Positions 39,018 to 46,121 of a stretch of 46,121 bases of DNA are shown here, piece after piece (the first letter of the stretch is position 1; each line of letters starts with the position of its first letter). Position numbers and translations under genes: made by a program. Source of the stretch: Phil1 sp964546125 (GTDB taxonomy: Bacteria > Bacillota > Clostridia > Christensenellales > CAG-138); assembly GCA_964546125.1 (NCBI GenBank), contig CAZJIS010000005.1:1-46121 (forward strand). The letters are read 5' to 3'. A model generated the notes under the pieces. The model saw only the letters and a program-made list of their open reading frames with translations. It ran no database searches and had not been told where the DNA came from.

Positions 39018-41998
39018 CCGAACACCTCCTTCATGTAAGAATCCGTCAGGCCGAATTCCGCCTTGAGCTGCGCCTTGATGACATCCGGCCGCTTTTGGGC
39101 GAACTCGCGGATGAGCGCGATCTGCGACTGGAATTTATCGTAGCTGGCGATGTTCACGGCAGGCTGCTTTACGCCAAGCCATGTTGCGGAATTGAACTTC
39201 TCGCGCTCGCGCGCGATCTCGGGCTCCACATAGCCGTAGAGTCTGTCCACATACGCTTCGACCCGCGCGGGGGCGTATACGGTTTTTAAGATATCCGCAA
39301 ACCTGCGGCAAAAACGATCCCGCCAGGCAGGCACGGCGAGCAGCTCGTTGAAAAGGTCGCTGCATGGCTTGCCGGAGAGCCGCCGGATGGGCAGCGTGTT
39401 GTGGTTGGCCTTATTTTCGCTCGAGCCGAAGCTCCAGCAGAAGTCGTAGTAGATCCACTTCCACTTGCCGCCGGGCAATTTATAATATTGGATGTTCCAC
39501 GGGTCCGAGTTGGCCGAATAGATCTCGCAGATCATGTAGTCCGTGAAGCTTGAAAGGTCCACCCGTTCATCCACATACTTATAGGCTGCGGCGTCGTTGA
39601 GGTCGTGGCTTTTCAAATAGTCCATCAAATCGGCCCATTCCTTCACGGAGCCGTAAAAAGCGGTTTTGTTCGATTTGATGATGTCCATATCCGTTACGTT
39701 GTCCGTATTTTCATGCTGGGCGACGAAGAAGCGGTTGCGCTTCTCCTTCATGAAATACACGCCCCAGTATTCGCCGTTAAGGTAGAGCACATAGGGTTTG
39801 TAGGCCTGGTAGAGGATGTTCACATCCGTGCCGCGCAAAAGGCCCGTCGCGAGCTCGTCGCGGATTTTTGAATAGCTTTGGTCCTGCCCGCCCGCGCGCA
39901 GCGCCACGGACTTATATTCGGTATAGGGCAGCTCTTCAAAAAACGGATATTGCAAACGGCTGTCGCCGTATTCATCCCGCGCGAAGACATTGAAGCCCTT
40001 TTGCGCGCGGCCGCGCCCGAAGCTGCCCGCGATGCGGATGCCCACGTTCTGGAAAAACACCTGCTTGCCGCTCTCGTCAAACACCTCAAAACCCGCCGGG
40101 CGCTCCCAGAGATCCGGGCGGGCCTTGCTGGTGTAGAACTGCGCGGTGTTGAGCATCTCGCCGAATTCAAGGTCGGGGTTATAATGGTCGCCGTAGGCGT
40201 AAATGCCCTTTTGCGAACTCCAGAGGTTGTCCGGGTCGGTCACGAGGGAAACGACGGGCAGCGCGTGGTTCACCCCATCTCCCTTAAAGAGGAAGGTGCC
40301 CGAAACGGTTTGGTTTGTAAGGTATCCTTCGCGCATGCATACCGCCCGCACGACCGTGTTCTTCGAGGCGGTGACCGGCCCCTTGTAAACCGGGGAGGCG
40401 GCGGTCGGGGTGGTGTTGTCGAGCGTGTAGTGAATGCTCTCGCCCTCGGGCGCGTCGAGGGTGATGGCGATCTCACCATCATAAATGCCGGGCTTCGTGC
40501 CGAACGCCGGCATGGCGGTGATGCCCGCATAGCCCGTGCCGTTCGCGCCCTCGAGCTTTGGCGAGGTGAAGTAGGCGAGCTTGCCCGCGTCGTCCCTGCC
40601 GTAGGCCACATCGTTGAGGAATGCGCCCGCTTGGAGCTTGTCGATCATCTCGGCCGCGGACGAAAAGAGATAGACCGCGTCCCCGTTTTTGCTGATGCTG
40701 AAATTCGTGTGCAGTTCGCCGTTTGCGCTCTTGTCTAACCCCGAGGCGTATACGATTAGCGTGCCGCCCGCGGGGATGTTCACATCGGGGAAAACCCATT
40801 TGCCCGGGTTGCCGGGCTTGTTGGAGAGGGCGTAGCCCAAAAGAGAAACCGGCTCTTGGCCGGCGTTGTGGAGCTTGATGAGGTCGTAATGCTGCCCGTC
40901 CCCCGCCGCCTTGAGGGAAACGTTTTTGCCGACCATGAGGCTAATCGAAAGCGCCCCGCGCGGGTAGGTGTTGGCGGCCATGAAGGCCGCATACCCCTCC
41001 TCCGTGTTCGGATAGCCGGGGGTCGGATGCGCGTTGGGCGCAAACTCGCCCGCGCCGTCCACCGTGCGGGCAAAGGAAACATCCGTTTGTTGGGTTCCAA
41101 AGGCGATGCTGTCGAGGATCGCGCCGGAGGGCGCGGTCAAAACGACCTCCTCGCCATAGGCGCGCAGGCCAAAGGGCGCGTGCAGTTCGCCGCTTTCGGT
41201 CAAGCCCGAGGCACCCGAGCAGAAAATCAGAAGATAGCCGCGCGCGGGAACGATCGTCCCCTCGGGAAAAACGAATTTTTTCGGCTGGCTCATCGAGTCG
41301 GAAAGGCCGCCGCCCGAAAGGTCATACTCTTTATCGGTCGCGTTATAAAGCTCCACCCAATCCGAAAACATGCCGTAAGCATCCTGAAGGGTGGTGGCGT
41401 TCGATGCCATGAACTCGTTGATGAAAACGCCCGAGGCTTCGTCGGTCACAAGCGTCGCCTCATAGGCTTTGGCGCCCGCTTCATCGTTCGAAAAGCCGGG
41501 CGAGGGGCGCATCGGCTCCCAGGCGCCTGCGGCGTTTTTTGCGTAGCTCATGCCCGCGTCCACGGTGCGCAGCACGATGAAATCGATCGTGGCGCCGCTG
41601 CCGTCGAGCAGCACCACGCTCTCCAAAGCCGAAAGGCGGAACGGCGCGTGGAACGCGTCCGTCGCTTCTCCCGAACACCAGAGCAAAATGTAACCGCGCG
41701 CGGGGACGGAGGCGCCCGCGGGGAAAACGTATTTCACGCCGGCGGCCACATCGTCGCTCACGCCCATGCCGCCGATGTCGAGCGCGGTGTCCGAAGCGTT
41801 GTAAAATTCGATCCAGTCCGGATAATCGCCGTTGGGGTTGACAACGGAACCCTTGTTGCTCGCCATCACTTCGCTGATGGTGAGCGCGCAGGAGGAGCCT
41901 GCGTTCTGTTCGGCGTGCCGCGAGAGGTAAATGCCGAGCACGATGAGCGTGGCGAGCGCCGCGAGCAGCGCAAAAAACATGCGATGGGAGCGTTTCAT
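39014..41998 (-). CDS. CotH-kinase protein with lamin-tail and chitobiase-C-like domains
   Basis: 994 residues from ATG at 41998, overlapping the hydrolase stop by four bases (ATGA). A signal-anchor lies at ~6-25 (FFALLAALATLIVLGIYL). Three lamin-tail (LTD) domains follow (~38-150, ISEVMASNKG; ~190-300, INEFMASNATT; ~340-440), then a CHB_HEX_C-like beta domain (~490-570, GESIHYTLDNTTPTAASPVY), then the CotH atypical kinase (~580-960) with NVGIRIAGSFGRGRAQKGF, VLYLNGEYWGVYFMKEK and the metal-site region WIYYDFCWSFG. CotH phosphorylates spore-coat proteins in Bacillus; here the protein should act outside the membrane. LTD modules are often on surface-bound bacterial proteins. Confidence 0.93.
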   Translation of the reverse strand: MKRSHRMFFALLAALATLIVLGIYLSRHAEQNAGSSCALTISEVMASNKGSVVNPNGDYPDWIEFYNASDTALDIGGMGVSDDVAAGVKYVFPAGASVPARGYILLWCSGEATDAFHAPFRLSALESVVLLDGSGATIDFIVLRTVDAGMSYAKNAAGAWEPMRPSPGFSNDEAGAKAYEATLVTDEASGVFINEFMASNATTLQDAYGMFSDWVELYNATDKEYDLSGGGLSDSMSQPKKFVFPEGTIVPARGYLLIFCSGASGLTESGELHAPFGLRAYGEEVVLTAPSGAILDSIAFGTQQTDVSFARTVDGAGEFAPNAHPTPGYPNTEEGYAAFMAANTYPRGALSISLMVGKNVSLKAAGDGQHYDLIKLHNAGQEPVSLLGYALSNKPGNPGKWVFPDVNIPAGGTLIVYASGLDKSANGELHTNFSISKNGDAVYLFSSAAEMIDKLQAGAFLNDVAYGRDDAGKLAYFTSPKLEGANGTGYAGITAMPAFGTKPGIYDGEIAITLDAPEGESIHYTLDNTTPTAASPVYKGPVTASKNTVVRAVCMREGYLTNQTVSGTFLFKGDGVNHALPVVSLVTDPDNLWSSQKGIYAYGDHYNPDLEFGEMLNTAQFYTSKARPDLWERPAGFEVFDESGKQVFFQNVGIRIAGSFGRGRAQKGFNVFARDEYGDSRLQYPFFEELPYTEYKSVALRAGGQDQSYSKIRDELATGLLRGTDVNILYQAYKPYVLYLNGEYWGVYFMKEKRNRFFVAQHENTDNVTDMDIIKSNKTAFYGSVKEWADLMDYLKSHDLNDAAAYKYVDERVDLSSFTDYMICEIYSANSDPWNIQYYKLPGGKWKWIYYDFCWSFGSSENKANHNTLPIRRLSGKPCSDLFNELLAVPAWRDRFCRRFADILKTVYAPARVEAYVDRLYGYVEPEIAREREKFNSATWLGVKQPAVNIASYDKFQSQIALIREFAQKRPDVIKAQLKAEFGLTDSYMKEVFG

Positions 41999-42981
41999 GA
42001 GGGCATGACCACCGGTATGAACTCGAGCAGCGCCGCAATGAGCCGCTCGGGCTTTTCCTCCTGCATCAGGTGGCCCGCGTTGCGGATTACGGCGCTCACG
42101 GCGTTGCGCATGGCCGCGTGGTAGATCTCCGCGCACGGGCCGGGCGGATGCCATTTATCTTCGCTGCCCTGGAGAATCAGCGCGGGGGCCGCAATGTCGC
42201 GAAGCGAGGCGACCACGCAATCCTCATCGAAATATTGCAGCGACAAGCGGATAGCCCTGCGGGCCGCGCCGTCGCACACGGTTTTATAATAGGCGGCCAC
42301 CACCTCGGGGGTGATGTTGGTCAAATCGAACACCGCGTCGTGCAAAATCTTCTCGACGGTGCGCATGTTATAAAGGTAGCTTGCGAATAGCCCGAGCACG
42401 GGGCTGTCGATCAGGCGCACAGGCGTGGGCATGTCCGGCGTGATCCCGCCGGGGGAGAGCAGCACGATGCGCCCCACACGCTCGGGCGCGTCCGCCGCGA
42501 GGCGCAGCACATAGCCGCAGCCGAGCGAAAACGCCACGAAGTGCGCGCTTTCGATGCCCATTTCATCCATAAAAGCGCGCAGCGCGAACGCGTGGTCCTC
42601 CACCCCGTAACCGAACGTTTCCGGGCGCGAGGAGTAGCCATGCCCCGCAAGGTCGACGGCGATCACGCGGTAATGGTTCGAAAGCCTGTCAAACACGTTG
42701 CGCCATGTGTAACAGCTCTGCCCCACCGTGTGCACAAGGATGAGCGGGTCGCCCTCGCCTGCTTCGAGGTAGTGGAGCTTGAGCGTTTCACGCTCCTGCT
42801 CGGGAGCCGCCGCGGCCTCAACCTCGGGCGCGGCCGCCTCGGCCTCTCCGGGGACGGCCGCCGCCGCAAGCTTTGTTTTCTTCTCGCGGTGCGCGGATTC
42901 AAGCGCGGGCAGCAAAATGTTGACGAACGCGCCGGTGTTTTCGGAATTTATGAATTTCTTGACCTCAAGCGAGTAACCCAC
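41995..42981 (-). CDS. Alpha/beta hydrolase
   Basis: 328 residues from GTG at 42981, where GGGAGG is six bases upstream. After a ~35-residue N-terminal segment (INSENTGAFVNILLPALES) comes an Ala/Glu-rich low-complexity stretch (~37-68), then the hydrolase core: LILVHTVGQSCYTW (oxyanion region, Thr instead of the usual Gly after His), VIAVDLAGHGYSSRP, nucleophile Ser in VAFSLGCGY, acid in LQGSEDKWHP, and His in NAGHLMQEEKPE. Substrate unknown. First gene of the hydrolase-cotH-VTC-DUF4956 operon. Confidence 0.88.
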   Translation of the reverse strand: MGYSLEVKKFINSENTGAFVNILLPALESAHREKKTKLAAAAVPGEAEAAAPEVEAAAAPEQERETLKLHYLEAGEGDPLILVHTVGQSCYTWRNVFDRLSNHYRVIAVDLAGHGYSSRPETFGYGVEDHAFALRAFMDEMGIESAHFVAFSLGCGYVLRLAADAPERVGRIVLLSPGGITPDMPTPVRLIDSPVLGLFASYLYNMRTVEKILHDAVFDLTNITPEVVAAYYKTVCDGAARRAIRLSLQYFDEDCVVASLRDIAAPALILQGSEDKWHPPGPCAEIYHAAMRNAVSAVIRNAGHLMQEEKPERLIAALLEFIPVVMPS

Positions 42982-43030
42982 GGATAGCCTCCCGGCCGCG
43001 CGCCTTTGCACGCGGACACATAATCAGCTT

Positions 43031-43059
43031 ATTTTACTATCTTTCCGCAACCTTTGCAA
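43031..43059 (-). promoter_or_regulatory. Promoter of the hydrolase-cotH-VTC-DUF4956 operon
   Basis: Minus-strand TTGCAA (43054-43059), 17-bp spacer, TAAAAT (43031-43036); start codon 50 bp downstream. Confidence 0.65.
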
Positions 43060-43154
43060 GGTTCAAACCCCGGCGCGGCCGATTCGTCACGGAAAGTTAA
43101 TGAATGGAAACAGTGCCCCCTATACAAAACGCCCGGGATGCGCGCGAATTGCCG

Positions 43155-43183
43155 TTGTCAACCATCCCCGGCCGCATTATAAT
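43155..43183 (+). promoter_or_regulatory. Promoter of mrnC-rlmB-sigH
   Basis: TTGTCA (43155-43160), 17-bp spacer, perfect TATAAT (43178-43183). The likely mrnC ATG is only seven bases past the -10, so transcription would begin at or next to the start codon. Confidence 0.7.
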
Positions 43184-43190
43184 AGGAACG

Positions 43191-43652
43191 ATGGATGATA
43201 GGAACAACAACCTGCCCGCGCTTAGGCAGATCATCGGGGCGGCGCTGCCGGAGGGGACGCCGCGCGACCCGCGCACGGCCGCCGCGCTTTCGCTCGCCTA
43301 CATCGGCGATACGGTGTATGACCTCTATGTGCGCACGCTCCTTGTCGAGCGCGAGGACGCCAAGGTCCACGACCTGCACCTGATGAGCGCCGCGCTCGTG
43401 TGCGCGGCGGGCCAGGCGGCCGCCTACCGCATTGTGGAGCCTTTGCTCAGCGCGGATGAACAGGCGGTCTACCGCCGCGGGCGCAACGCCCACATGGGCA
43501 CCGTCGCCAAGAACGCGACGATCGCCGATTACCGCGCGGCGACCGGCCTCGAGGCGCTCGTGGGCTATTTGTATTTGTCCGGGCAGGACGCGCGCCTCAC
43601 CGCGCTCATGCGCGAGATCATCCGGCAAGCGCGGGGGCGCAAGGAAAGTTAA
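43191..43652 (+). CDS. mrnC: Mini-ribonuclease III
   Basis: 153 residues from ATG at 43191, which matches the family length; a longer form from ATG 43104 (GGAAAG upstream) would add 29 residues encoded across the promoter. RNase III-like catalytic fold without a dsRNA-binding domain: LSLAYIGDTVYDLYVRTLLV with the catalytic acidic residues, LMSAALVCAAGQAAA, and the Mini-III hallmark RRGRNAHMGTVAKNATIADY followed by TGLEALVGYLYLSGQ. It matures 23S rRNA ends. Ahead of rlmB as in Bacillus, but the usual upstream cysS is absent. Confidence 0.93.
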   Translation: MDDRNNNLPALRQIIGAALPEGTPRDPRTAAALSLAYIGDTVYDLYVRTLLVEREDAKVHDLHLMSAALVCAAGQAAAYRIVEPLLSADEQAVYRRGRNAHMGTVAKNATIADYRAATGLEALVGYLYLSGQDARLTALMREIIRQARGRKES

Positions 43653-43660
43653 CAGCGAAC

Positions 43661-43742
43661 GTTGGGGACTCCGTCCCCAAGCCCCTCTATAGGGGCACAA
43701 CCCCTATGGACCCGTTTACAGGGGCCGATTTTTTATCGGCCC
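43661..43742 (+). repeat. Three consecutive small hairpins between mrnC and rlmB
   Basis: TTGGGGAC-tcc-GTCCCCAA (43662-43680), GCCCCT-ctat-AGGGGC (43681-43696) and GGGCCGAT-ttttt-ATCGGCCC (43722-43742), with a further CCCCTAT at 43700-43707 able to compete for the second. They occupy the 194-bp gap before rlmB. They may be an attenuator or processing site, or a remnant of a mobile hairpin element. Confidence 0.6.
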
Positions 43743-43846
43743 GGCAGTGTTCAGCCTGAAAAGGGGGAACTAATATCCCACAGGGAAAAAGCATTCCCAA
43801 AGAGAAAGACGGCAAGCGCGTGCGCTTGGTCAAGAAGGAGAACAAC

Positions 43847-45253
43847 ATGGCATATGATAACAAGCCCGGCGGCGGCCGCAAAGGCGGCGGCAAGCACGGC
43901 GATGAGAACAACGGCGCGCCCGTGTCGTTCCGCGACGGGGAGCCCGTCTTCCGCGGCGAAAAAAACCGCGGCGGCTACGCCCCGCGCAAGGAAGGCGGNN
44001 NNNNNNNNNNNNNNNNNNNNNNNNNNNNNNNNNNNNNNNNNNNNNNNNNNNNNNNNNNNNNNNNNNNNNNNNNNNNNNNNNNNNNNNNNNNNNNNNNNCC
44101 CCGCAAAGAAGGAGAATACGCCCCCCGCAAGGAGGGCGGCTACGCCCCGCGCAAGGAAGGCGGCTATGCCCCGCGCAAGGAAGGCGGCTACGCCCCCCGC
44201 AAGGAGGGCGGCTACGCCCCGCGCAAGGAAGGCGGCTATGCCCCGCGCAAGGAAGGCGGCTACGCCCCCCGCGGCGAGGAGCAGAAAGGGCGCGAGGGCG
44301 GCTATGCCCCGCGCTATCCAAACGATGCCAAAAACCGTGAGTTCAAAGGGGCGCCGCGCGATGGTAAACCGGCATACCGTAAACCGGATGGACAGCGTTC
44401 GGACGCCCCTTATGAGCGTGGAGGCAGGCGGGAGCGCCCCGAGGAGCGAAAGGTGCGACCCGCGCCGCCCGCCCCCGAGGAGGGTCTGCGCGACGAGCTG
44501 CCCTATCTTGTGATGGGGCGCAACGCCGTGCGCGAGGCGGTCAAAAGCGGCAGGAGCATCGACAAGATCCTCGTGTCGAAAGAGCCAGACGGTTCGCTGC
44601 GCGAGATCATCAACCTCGCGCGGGACCGCAACCTCCGCGTGGACGAGGCCGAACGCTCAAAGCTCGACGAAATGTGCATGCCCTTTGGCCACGGCGGCAA
44701 AACGGGCAACCATCAGGGCATCGTCGCGCAGGTTCCGGGCGTTGAATACTGCGACCTTTCGGACATGCTCGCGGATGCGAAAGCAAAGGGCGAGAAGCCG
44801 TTCATCGTGCTGCTCGACGGCATCGAGGACCCGCACAATTTAGGCTCCATCATCCGGAGCGCCGTGTGCGCGGGCGCGCATGGCGTGGTGATCCCCAAAC
44901 GCCGGGCGGTCTCCGTCACGGCGGCGGCGAGCAAGGCGAGCGCGGGCGCTGTTGAATATTGCGAGGTCGCGCGCGTTTCAAACCTCGCGGGCGCCATCGA
45001 CAGGCTCAAGGACGAGGGCCTCTGGATTGCCGGGGCGGATATGGCCGGCAAGCCCATGCAGGAGGTCCGCATGGAGGGCGCGCTCGCGCTCGTGATCGGC
45101 GGCGAGGGGGAGGGCCTTTCCCGCCTTGTGAAGGAGAAGTGCGACTTCCTTGTGAAGATCCCCATCACAGGGCCGATCGACTCGCTCAACGCGGCGGTGG
45201 CCGCGGCGGTGCTGATGTTTGAAAAACGCCGGCAGGACGGGCGGCGGGCGTGA
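43847..45253 (+). CDS. rlmB: 23S rRNA 2'-O-methyltransferase (RlmB/TrmH type) with repetitive N-terminal arm
   Basis: 468 codons including a 100-N gap; ATG at 43847 with AAGGAG six bases upstream. Residues ~1-190 are low-complexity Gly/Arg/Lys-rich and contain tandem GGYAPRKE octapeptides. The enzyme proper follows: SpoU substrate-binding domain (~222-295, YLVMGRNAVREAVKSG) and SPOUT domain (~310-465) with motif 1 DGIEDPHNLGSIIRSA, motif 2 VIGGEGEGLSRL and motif 3 IPITGPIDSLNAAVAAAV forming the trefoil knot and SAM site. RlmB methylates G2251-equivalent ribose. The arm is probably a disordered RNA-binding extension. Confidence 0.93.
   Translation: MAYDNKPGGGRKGGGKHGDENNGAPVSFRDGEPVFRGEKNRGGYAPRKEGXXXXXXXXXXXXXXXXXXXXXXXXXXXXXXXXXXPRKEGEYAPRKEGGYAPRKEGGYAPRKEGGYAPRKEGGYAPRKEGGYAPRKEGGYAPRGEEQKGREGGYAPRYPNDAKNREFKGAPRDGKPAYRKPDGQRSDAPYERGGRRERPEERKVRPAPPAPEEGLRDELPYLVMGRNAVREAVKSGRSIDKILVSKEPDGSLREIINLARDRNLRVDEAERSKLDEMCMPFGHGGKTGNHQGIVAQVPGVEYCDLSDMLADAKAKGEKPFIVLLDGIEDPHNLGSIIRSAVCAGAHGVVIPKRRAVSVTAAASKASAGAVEYCEVARVSNLAGAIDRLKDEGLWIAGADMAGKPMQEVRMEGALALVIGGEGEGLSRLVKEKCDFLVKIPITGPIDSLNAAVAAAVLMFEKRRQDGRRA
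43971..44320 (+). repeat. 24-bp tandem repeats coding GGYAPRKE, interrupted by an assembly gap
   Basis: One unit precedes the N run (43999-44098). After it come six YAPRKEG units, then YAPRGEE and a terminal GGYAPRYP. At DNA level a 72-bp three-unit superrepeat (codon pattern TAC/TAT/TAC) is visible twice, which shows recent unit duplication. The N run is exactly 100, so the true copy number is unknown. Confidence 0.9.
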
Positions 45254-45861
45254 TCGATTATGCGGCGCTCACCGATGAGGCGCTCGTTTCCCTCTCTCGG
45301 GGGGGGGACGAGCGCGCCGACGAGGCGCTTATCGAGCGTTACAAAAACATGGTGCGCCTCAAGGCGCGGCCGTATTTCCTCATCGGCGCGGATCGGGAAG
45401 ACCTCGTGCAGGAGGGGATGATAGGGCTTTTCAAGGCCGTGCGGGATTATGCAGCGGGCCACGAAACGAGCTTTCGCTCCTTTGCCGACCTTTGCGTGCA
45501 CAGGCAGATCATCACCGCCATCAAGCGCGCCACGCGCAAGAAGCACGCGCCGCTTAACACCTATGTTTCAATTTACCGCAACGAGGACGAGGCGCGCGAG
45601 CGCTCGCTGCTCGACACTATCCCCACCGCGCGCACCGAGAACCCGGAGGACCTGTTCATCTCCCGCGAGTCGCTCGAGGGCATGCGCGACATGCTCGCGG
45701 ATATGCTCTCCCCCCTGGAAAAGCGCGTGCTCGATCTCTTCCTCGAGGGGCGCTCCTACCAGGAGATCGCCGCCGTGCTCGGGCGGGGCACGAAAACCGT
45801 GGACAACGCCTTGCAGCGCATTAAAAAGAAACTCGAGGCATATTTGAACAAAAACCGCTAA
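45250..45861 (+). CDS. sigH: RNA polymerase sigma factor SigH (Spo0H family)
   Basis: 203 residues; GTG at 45250 overlaps the rlmB stop by four bases (GTGA). Region 2 contains ALIERYKNMVRLKARPYF, DREDLVQEGMIGLFKAVRDY (core binding and -10 recognition) and FADLCVHRQIITAIKRATR. Region 4 has MLSPLEKRVLDLFLEGRSYQ and EIAAVLGRGTKTVDNALQRI as its helix-turn-helix. SigH directs entry into sporulation or other stationary-phase programmes. Neighbours mrnC and rlmB match the Bacillus locus; the yacP/rae1 gene normally between rlmB and sigH is missing. Confidence 0.95.
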   Translation: MIDYAALTDEALVSLSRGGDERADEALIERYKNMVRLKARPYFLIGADREDLVQEGMIGLFKAVRDYAAGHETSFRSFADLCVHRQIITAIKRATRKKHAPLNTYVSIYRNEDEARERSLLDTIPTARTENPEDLFISRESLEGMRDMLADMLSPLEKRVLDLFLEGRSYQEIAAVLGRGTKTVDNALQRIKKKLEAYLNKNR

Positions 45862-45943
45862 AGGAAAGGCAAAACAGGACCGCGAACGCGCCATAGAACG
45901 CCTGTTCCCCTTGCGCGGCAAAGCAAAGCAGTGTAGACTAAAG

Positions 45944-45966
45944 TATCGATAGTATAAAAATCGATA
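45944..45966. promoter_or_regulatory. Inverted repeat upstream of the last promoter
   Basis: TATCGAT (45944-45950) and ATCGATA (45960-45966), nine bases apart, in an AT-rich stretch 24 bp before the -35 of the next gene. Possible regulator site for the dehydrogenase gene. Confidence 0.35.
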
Positions 45967-45989
45967 ATGCATAACGCGGGCGGATATGC

Positions 45990-46018
45990 TTCACTCTATG
46001 CAGACAATGTGCTATAAT
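45990..46018 (+). promoter_or_regulatory. Promoter of the diaminopentanoate dehydrogenase-like gene
   Basis: TTCACT (45990-45995), 17-bp spacer, perfect TATAAT (46013-46018); start codon 46069 with GGAGGG at 46057-46062. The rest of the 207-bp gap after sigH shows no clear terminator. Confidence 0.7.
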
Positions 46019-46068
46019 AAAAGCGATAACATTCCATTTAAAAGCAATATTAATACGGAGGGAAAAAC

Positions 46069-46121
46069 ATGGATAACATCAGGGTTGCGATCTGGGGATT
46101 CGGGGCTATGGGCAGCGGCAT
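46069..46121 (+). CDS. NAD(P)-binding dehydrogenase, N-terminal fragment (2,4-diaminopentanoate dehydrogenase-like)
   Basis: Only the first 17 residues are in the window: an NAD(P)-binding start, IRVAIWGFGAMGSG, after GGAGGG and a good promoter. The wording WGFGAMGSG is the one I associate with Ord (2,4-diaminopentanoate dehydrogenase of ornithine fermentation) and relatives of dihydrodipicolinate reductase. Too short for certainty. Confidence 0.55.
   Translation, partial: MDNIRVAIWGFGAMGSG

Noticed and set aside
43971..44320. CRISPR-like repeat pattern
   Set aside because: The repeats are directly contiguous 24-bp units without spacers and are in frame with the methyltransferase, so they are coding tandem repeats.

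Overview
The window looks like a draft (metagenome-style) contig from a GC-rich member of the Bacillota, probably a gut or anaerobic Clostridia. Evidence: the order yybS-gdpP-rplI-dnaB, the order mrnC-rlmB-sigH, an FMN riboswitch in front of ribU, a CotH/VTC/DUF4956 cluster, mostly AGGAGG-type ribosome binding sites, and frequent GTG/TTG starts. Two runs of exactly 100 N (37476-37575 and 43999-44098) are scaffold gaps, and both interrupt genes. I saw no tRNA, rRNA, insertion sequence or CRISPR array.

Region 1 (1-14819): the 3' end of an S9-type peptidase faces a ten-gene minus-strand operon. From the promoter outwards the operon reads rhaA, rhaE-like aldolase, rhaB, a short-chain dehydrogenase, a PHP-domain protein, a SorE-like zinc dehydrogenase, then E2, E3 and a fused E1 of a 2-oxoacid dehydrogenase complex, and finally a creatinase/M24-fold protein. 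A divergent AraC regulator sits next to it, and the two -10 boxes overlap. The operon appears to isomerise, phosphorylate and cleave L-rhamnose (or a related deoxysugar), oxidise or reduce the aldehyde, and feed a 2-oxoacid into an acyl-CoA.

Region 2 (14820-21600): SIMPL-domain protein, NYN/LOTUS protein, GntR regulator, a 42-residue acidic protein, Mrp-type Fe-S carrier ATPase, then FMN riboswitch-ribU-APH-fold kinase convergent with and overlapping a purine nucleoside phosphorylase, followed by a 61-bp tandem hairpin repeat.

Region 3 (21605-26245): a tightly packed four-gene minus-strand cluster encoding a serine-palmitoyltransferase-like enzyme, a short-chain reductase, a CAT/E2-fold acyltransferase-like protein with Glu in place of the catalytic His, and an acyl-CoA ligase. 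This is the enzyme set expected for a sphingoid or other amino-lipid, unusual in Bacillota, and is my leading candidate for an undescribed system.

Region 4 (26363-35438): the housekeeping operon yybS-gdpP-rplI-dnaB, and diverging from it a three-gene operon of an Fe-S/FAD old-yellow-enzyme reductase plus both subunits of a two-part aconitase X. The last looks like a dehydration-then-reduction module of unknown substrate and is the second candidate.

Region 5 (35465-42981): GNAT acetyltransferase and ABC exporter (broken by a gap), then alpha/beta hydrolase-CotH/lamin-tail protein-VTC domain-DUF4956. Region 6 (43155-46121): mrnC, an rlmB homologue carrying a long Gly-Tyr-Ala-Pro-Arg-Lys-Glu repeat arm, sigH, and the first codons of a 2,4-diaminopentanoate-dehydrogenase-like gene.
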